This document shows positions 57,426 through 64,000 of a stretch of DNA of 64,000 nucleotides, piece after piece. Both the position numbers and the translations under genes were made by a program. The stretch covers positions 12,559,112 through 12,623,111 of the forward strand of contig JAEMBT020000009.1 of the NCBI GenBank assembly GCA_018873245.2. Direction: 5' to 3'. Under the pieces are notes generated by a model, which was not told the origin of the DNA, did not search any database, and saw only the letters and a program-made list of their open reading frames with translations. This stretch comes from Archegozetes longisetosus (Eukaryota; Arthropoda; Arachnida; Sarcoptiformes; Trhypochthoniidae). How positions within the stretch are numbered: the first letter of the stretch is position 1; each line of letters starts with the position of its first letter.

Positions 57426-60328
57426 TTATCGCTTCACTCGACGACAAGTTCTCTTGTGTTCAGTATGCCAGTGATGCTGTTGACATTCCAGTGAACAGTA
57501 GCTTGTATTCCAACAACTTCAGCAAAATGATTAGGTTAGTTTAATTGATTTAAAGTTAAAATTGTCTAAAGATTAGCTGTAACTGACTAGAGACTAACTA
57601 AAACTGACTTAAGTTGCTTAAAATTGTTAAACATATCAATCTTACCAGAAATAAATGGCTTCTGCCTCGCAGTTAAAGCACTAGAAATACAGAACAAATT
57701 TGAAACTATATAAAAAATTCTAGGATTCAATCAAAAAGTAAATTACCCATTGTTTCTTTTTCATCAAAGAAAGTTCTTTTTGATGCTTTTCTTCCAAAGA
57801 AATCAACAGTTGTTTGTCATTATTATGAGATTCCATTTTCAAATCTTCATTCTCTTTAGTAATGGTCGAAATTTGATTTTGTAAACGATAGTTCAATTTC
57901 TTGACTGCTTCCAAATCTTTTTTAAGCTAGAACAAGAAAATTCAAACTAAAAACCATCTCTTAATTCATAAACTCATACAGACCTTCAACAATTCTGACT
58001 TATGTTTAGCTTCAAGAGATTCAGTTAACTTTTTAATCATTTTCTTCTGTTTAGCTTCACAATTACAACTAGAGCCAAAATCTTTTCCCAGTGATAATTT
58101 AGGTGGTGTTTGCGATGAATTCGTCACTTCTTCATTCATCTTATCATTAGAAGTTTTGTTTTTAACACCTTTTGGTCGACCTCTAGCTTTGGGAGTAGTC
58201 ATAAGCTTAGGAGTAGCTGTTGTCACATCATTTGATGGCACTTCAGTGTTGGAAACTGGAGGCAAACTTTTCACACATTCCTTCAACAACTTCTTTCTGC
58301 CTCTAACTTTTTTTGATTTCTCATTATTTGTACTAATTGTAGGAGAAACTGGTGCTTCATCAGTCTTTTCATGATCATTGAGCTTGTTTTGCATAACAGG
58401 ATGTGTGCTCACTTCAATTGGCTCCTTCTTTATCACAATTTTTTCGTTACGGAATTTACGCTTAGGTAATTTGACTTCCATTTCAGGCGATTTATACCTA
58501 CTGTTTGGCTTACTTTTTCTAACAGGTCTTGATCTGGCTAAAGATGATTTTTGATCGCCATCAGTCATGCGATACTCGACAGTTTTAGCCTCACTTTCAT
58601 AACTTGAATTTGAAAATTCGTTTTCGATCCCGTTCGCCATTCCATTTAATACTTGATTAGAATTCGGTGTGACCTTCACTAATTTTTCTGAACAATTATT
58701 TAAACTTCTTCTTGTGATTGAAGACAATTCAGGTGTATTGCTGAACAATTTCGACATTGACTGAAATAAATTATCAGAATTAAGCGAATCATCGGAAAAA
58801 TAAGTTTCATCTGAAAACCTACTTCTTTGTGAGTTTGAGTTGAAGAAGTGATCCTGGCTAAAGAGCGTCGTTTAGGAGTTTTGGTCATCTTAACTTTAGT
58901 TTGTATTGATTTACATGGAACTCTCATTCCCTTATTGCGTGTACGCATTGGGGATTTGATGAAACTTCGTGGAGTAGATGTGCGTACACGTGAATTATGG
59001 ACAATTGGGGTTGGAGTTGTCGGAGTCATCGGAGTCATTGATGTCGTCGAAGTCTGTGCAGTCGTTGAAGTCGTCCCTTCAAGTGTAGCATCACCCTCAA
59101 TGCTCTCACTTTGTTCTTCGCTTAATTTTGCCAATTTTCTTCTCGGACGAGACCCGTCAGCCCTTCGTCGCGGTCTCTTTGTTGGAACACTTTTTACAGG
59201 TGAGACTTGAGGTGTTGATGGACTGTCATAGGTTGACTGATGGGTGGCTTGTTCCAACAATTTTTGATAATTTTTCAATTCAAATAGGGCTTTGCTGAGT
59301 GGAGGAGATGGTTTGAAGATGCGAAGTTGTGTTAGAGTTAGATTGATGGGTTTGACGCAACTGGCTTCAATGAAAGATCTCTCATGATAGGAACCAAAAA
59401 ACCTGACATCATATATACCATTCTCTACTTTAATAACTTTGGCCGGCCAGAAGGGAAACCCTTTCTGTTTAGCATAGACTAACTGGTGGGGTGGATTGCA
59501 AGGTTTACAGAACCAAAACTTGTCTTGTTTTTGATTAGACATACGGTAGCAGTCAAGACATTCACGTATTTGATTAAAATGATGATTGCAATCTTGTAAT
59601 AACTGTTGAGCTAAAGTAGACATAACACTTTTGGGTCCATGTAGTACAGAAGTAGAATGTACTATATTCTCACAATCAATTAGAAACTGAATTAATTTGC
59701 TATAAGCATTATTCTTGATTTTATCAGACATTTGTGATAAATCAACTTTGTGATATACCAATTGTTTAGTTTGGTAATCATCTTCTTGATTGAGTAGTTC
59801 ATTTGCTTTTTCAGTCAAACATAAATAAGTATAATTTAGCAAATCATTTAATTGATTAAGTGACAACTTTCTGGATGCAACCATTGCTTGGGTCTCATTT
59901 GACAATACTTCACATACTCTACATACGAATTGCTTGTCGTCACTAAACTCTTCTTTAGTGCAATACAAATGATACACTCTCCAACAAGTGGAACATTCGA
60001 TTACTTTTCCTGCTCTGTGACACTCGAAGCAGTACCAATCATGACCATCATTAACAGGATCACTATCCGGTGCCATATAAACAGTGACTTGTTTAGAATT
60101 TTGATCAGGAACAAATGTTTTACTAAGAAGAAGGAGACCATCTCTAACAGCATTATTAACATGTTTCTCACAATCACTAGAAGTGATATGAAACTTTTTA
60201 AACATATGAGCTTGAAGTTTCTCCATTGTTGCCATTTGTTTTAGTTTTTTTATATGTGTTATTGTTGGCCATAGTTGTTGGATTATACGTGGACATGACA
60301 AACGACGCTCTTTTACTGTTAATATCAT
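57426..60328 (-). CDS. ZMYND11: ZMYND11 (BS69) orthologue, H3K36me3 reader
   Basis: Exons 60328-58823, 58760-57984, 57926-57747, 57680-57646 and 57516-57426 (862 aa; vertebrate form ~600). An N-terminal winged-helix-like region ([20 protein letters not shown]) is followed by a PHD finger ([20 protein letters not shown], 97-140), a bromodomain-like region (~145-255), a zinc knuckle (257-277), and PWWP with FPFWPAKV and [10 protein letters not shown] (~283-325). A long basic, low-complexity middle with an AT-hook-like RGRPKG follows, then a coiled coil (~762-821). The MYND finger is [25 protein letters not shown] and [10 protein letters not shown], split over two tiny exons. The family reads H3.3K36me3 and restrains transcription elongation. 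The extra length lies in the middle between PWWP and the coiled coil. Confidence 0.95.
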
Positions 60329-61754
60329 TTTATATTTAATATTAGTTTCTATTTTAATCTTATGTCTTATTCCCTATTAGTTTATATAAGTTATACTTAT
60401 TTCAGTTATCTCTCTATGTCTTATTATTTCTTATTCTCAAATTATGTTTTCGTATCTTATATTCTAATATTATATATAATATAACAATCATTACCTGGTG
60501 GTGACATGACTTTTACTTCAATTATTGCAGTTTGACATCGACTTCAAATTACAATTGCTTATATTTTAATATTTCAAATTTTCTTCGATAAGCTCTTCCA
60601 GTTATCTACAATCAAATATTTAATCAATTGATACAATTTATAAATCTCTAATAAAGATATTAACACATAATTAGACACAATTAGACATAATTAGAAACAA
60701 ATAAGAATCTAACTAAGAATTATACAGAACAAAAATAGAATAAAACATAAATTACTGTAATTATTATAGTGATTGAGGCACATGTCTAATGTGTTAGACT
60801 AACAGACATATACTTTCTAACTGTTAGAAACTATTTGACTTCTCACCTAAATTATAATCACTTAGAGTCATCATTTACTAATTCATTTTCATTACTATTG
60901 TATTTTAGTTGAATAATAATCATTTTCTAATTGGTATATTAGTCATTTGTTATTATACTATTACTCTAGATAATGTTATTTCTAATATGTATGATTTTGT
61001 TACTATTTTATTATTTTTATATATTTCATTCTATTTGTTATTACTAACTAAGTCCGATTCAGTACTACATAGTGTCGAACTGTATAGCCTATGACTGTAT
61101 AGTCTATGTTTTGCTGTTTACTTTCTATGTTTTGTTCCTGTTTGTTGCCAATGGCTGGCGCGCGTTTATTTATTTTTCACTATTTTGTTACTTCTTCTTT
61201 AGTTTTTATTTTCTCATTTTTGTTAGTTATAATTTGCTTTTTTTTAACTCAGTTCATAACTATTTTATTGTTATAGTACTGACTGGTAGATGTTGAGTCA
61301 AAATTTGCAATCTTATCTAACTTTTAAGCATTTGTCCGATGGTGTCCGATAGCAAACTTCTGTAGACCAGTTCTGTTTAAAAAGTTTTGCTATTTATTCA
61401 AATAAAACAATTTATTAATGAGAACAAGAAGAAATTGCATTTATATGACAACTTGAAACATATATTGTTGATTAAATAAAATGACAATGTATTATATACA
61501 TATTCTACTAAATATAAAATACTAAAACACTGATGTAACATTAACACTATTGCGCAAACATCTCGTTGTTATGAGGGCTGGTCTTAGCACTGATATTTCA
61601 TTCATTCATTCATATATCTGGTAGAATCTAAGTTAACTTCAATTTAGCTTTAAAATAGAAATTGAAAAATTACAAAAAATAATAGAAGTAAATTATAACT
61701 AGTTAAGTATAAAACTAATCTAATAAAACATACTTGAATAGTACTAAAATAAGA
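60329..61754. promoter_or_regulatory. Divergent intergenic region, ZMYND11 / FTCD
   Basis: Head-to-head starts at 60328 (-) and 61755 (+). Very AT-rich; the 60-104 aa ORFs here are Ile/Leu/Phe-rich frame noise. No other gene. A promoter is implied by position only. Confidence 0.45.
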
Positions 61755-64000
61755 ATGAAAACAAAAATCGTAGAATGTGTTCCTAACTTTTCTGAAGGAA
61801 CAAATAAACAGGTTAGTAAAACTATTTTGTATTTTTACTTATAAGGCTTCTAACTATTATAGGTCAACTTAACTATTTATGTTTTGTTTTGTATTCTCAT
61901 CTTTTCTAATCTTTCAAACTATTTATTGTCTGAGTATCACTTTCTTAGCTGTTCTTTAGCCAAACTTCTAAATTATTAAGCTTTACGTTAGAGTCAGATA
62001 TGACTACAAATTATAGTAATTCTATAAAGATCTATATTTAACTTATGTAAAATAACCATTACTTCACCAAATCCTATTTTCATTAATTAAAATTGAATGC
62101 AAACTTTAAACTAGTCTATACTTTAAACTAGTCTATACTTTAAACTAGTCTATACTTTACATCATTTAAAGTTAAGAATGCAACATAGAGTAAGATTGAT
62201 GAACTAGAAACTTTAAGTAGTAATGTTAAGTAAAACAGCTAGTAGTAGACTTATTAGAAAAAGTACTAATGCCATTGAGATGTCTAGTTATTCTCAAGTT
62301 TTGTTAGTTCATGTTTGGTCATATATCTATTTGCTAATACGTTTAATGTGTTCATAGTTTCTTTTGGTTTTTAGTAGAAGTATGAAATTTAACTATTAAT
62401 AACTTTATATATTGCTAACCATATTATTATTAATAAATATATTTATTAATAACTTAACTTTAAACTCACTTAAGACATCTAAAAACGTATAAAACTCGCA
62501 GAATGAGACAAAAGTTAGAAAATAAGAATTTGGTATGAACAAACATGTAAATATTTGAATTGAATATTGTTTATTAAGAACTTATCAATTGATCAGTTAG
62601 TCAAGGTCTCAAAACCTTGACAGTTATTTCACTCAGTACTTTTTCATAAATTGGATTTCTTCTCAATCTAATAAAAAATCATATTAAGTAACTTTCGTAA
62701 TTTCATTTCTAATTCTTGTCACATACTTATCTTACTTTATCTATGAAAAATACTGAAAAATATTTTTAACAAACATAATTAATGAAAATTACATGAAATA
62801 AGTTAACTTGAAAATTTAATAATTCGCCTTAGTAACAAGAGTAAGGCTGTTGCTATGTCAACTGCTCTGTTATGCGAATCAATATGTTGCCAAATTTGAT
62901 TTTAGATTTGCTTTCATTAATATTCTATAAGTTTCCTAATGTCTCCGATGCTATGACCTGATGGAAAATATGCTGTCACAGCGCATCACTTCTAGTTGCT
63001 ATCAGCGATTATTAAGTTTTTGAGAGTTTCACAATAAAATATGGTTAATATCCGAGCGCGATGTTCTGTGATGCAAAGCTGAATTTTTATGAATAGATAA
63101 TAGACGCGATCGCAAATGCGATCCGGTCAACAGAAGGAGTAAAACTTTTGGACATAGATGCAGGTGCGTCAACAAATCGGACAGTTTACACATTTGTAGG
63201 ATCACCAGATGCAGTAGTTGAGGGTGCATTAAATGGGGCCAGAGTAGCATACAAACTGATAGATATGACTAAACATAAAGGAGAACACCCGCGATTGGGA
63301 GCTCTCGATGTTTGTCCATTCATTCCTGTACAAGGAGTCGAAATGGAGGAATGCATTTATTGCGCTAGAAAGTTCGCTCAAAAGTTGTCTCTTGAACTCA
63401 ATGTTCCAGTATATCTCTATGGATATGCTGCTCATCATGACTATAGAAGAAATGTCCCCCAAATCAGATCAGGAGAATATGAAGGACTTAAGGATAAACT
63501 TCTATCTGATGAATGGGCACCTGACTTTGGTCCAAATAAGTTTGTTGAGAGATGGGGGGCAACAATGGCTGGGGCACGAAAGTTCTTAATTGCATATAAC
63601 GTTAATTTGATTTCAACTAAAGAACAGGCTCATAGAATTGCATTGAACATTAGAGAACAAGGACGTAATGCTAAAGAGCCAGGGAGACTTAAAGCTACTC
63701 AAGCTATGGGCTGGTGGCTCACTGAGTCTAATATTGCACAGGTTACTGTTAATATTTTGGATCATCAAGTAACTCCTATTCATGCCGTTTATGAAGAGGT
63801 TTGTAAGGATGCTGAACAACTCAAGTTACCTGTTACTGGATCCCAAATTGTTGGATTAGTTCCGTTGAAATCTATTCTTGAAGTGGCTCAATATTATATT
63901 GATAAAGAAAACCTATTTGTTTTAGAAGAAGACCAAAAAGTTCATCTAGCGATCAATCGGTTAGGACTCAACTCTTTGGGGCCATTCATTCCAAAAGAAA
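61755..64000 (+). CDS. FTCD: Formimidoyltransferase-cyclodeaminase, N-terminal part (runs off the window)
   Basis: Exon 1 is 61755-61811 ([19 protein letters not shown]). Exon 2 runs from 63097 past 64000, joined in phase 0 to give [38 protein letters not shown] is the formyltransferase N-subdomain active-site block. [40 protein letters not shown] and [20 protein letters not shown] follow in family order. The enzyme moves the formimino group from formiminoglutamate to tetrahydrofolate and then deaminates it, in histidine breakdown. About 320 residues are present; the cyclodeaminase half would lie beyond the window. The 1.3-kb intron contains repeats. Confidence 0.94.
62103..62160 (+). repeat. 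17-bp tandem repeat in the FTCD intron
   Basis: Three near-identical units of CTTTAAACTAGTCTATA in a row, with a partial fourth. Confidence 0.85.
62828..63022 (+). repeat. Dispersed ~200-bp repeat M, copy 2
   Basis: It matches 56760-56965. It lies in the first FTCD intron, ending about 75 bp before the exon 2 acceptor. No coding sequence. Confidence 0.7.

Noticed and set aside
58848..59210. Plus-strand 120-aa hydrophobic ORF
   Set aside because: Antisense shadow of the low-complexity region of ZMYND11.

Overview
The window reads as nuclear DNA of an AT-rich, compact arthropod genome, most likely a chelicerate such as a mite. This placement is inferred from gene content: an ionotropic receptor, an obstructor-type chitin-binding protein, a chitin deacetylase with CBM14-LDLa-NodB order, and orthologues of ZMYND11, shugoshin, ABCF2, ARPC2 and FTCD. 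Many introns are only about 55-80 nt. No prokaryotic signatures were seen. Exon joins were made by hand from GT/AG signals, phase continuity and family conservation. CDS coordinates give the outer span; exons are listed in the evidence.

Positions 1-24,000 are a repeat island. It holds a nearly perfect 3-kb palindrome (171-3202), three copies of a ~500-bp repeat (1-175, 6906-7404, 15534-16039), two copies of a ~530-bp repeat (12722, 18758), foldback MITEs, a truncated Tc1 element with IR/DR-type ends (4729-5373), a whole but broken Tc1/mariner element with matching TIRs and TA duplications (20679-22089), and two decayed hAT transposases. Two host genes sit in it: a TATA-driven gene for a small secreted six-cysteine peptide (3858-4316) and a five-exon ionotropic receptor on the minus strand (10400-12442). 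The receptor's cytoplasmic tail is encoded by a G-rich minisatellite.

Positions 24,000-64,000 are gene-rich. In order: an SLC5 sodium-coupled transporter (+); an unrecognised coiled-coil protein (-), divergent from ABCF2 (+); a peripherin-like tetraspanin (-); shugoshin (-); an obstructor-like three-CBM14 protein (+); a group I chitin deacetylase (+); ARPC2 (+); a Bcl-2 family protein (-) with its tail-anchor exon 1.9 kb away; an F-box/LRR gene with one apparent frameshift (-); ZMYND11 (-), divergent from FTCD (+), which runs off the window end.

The genes are not an operon. The only functional neighbours are the two adjacent chitin/cuticle genes at 40.4-45.9 kb. Shugoshin (cohesin protection), ZMYND11 (H3K36me3 reading), ABCF2 (ribosome-associated ATPase), ARPC2 (actin branching) and Bcl-2 (apoptosis) are conserved cell-biology genes. 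The least explained items are the cysteine-rich peptide gene, the minisatellite-derived receptor tail, the 3-kb palindrome with outward TATA motifs, and the Bcl-2 homologue with altered BH1 and BH3 cores.
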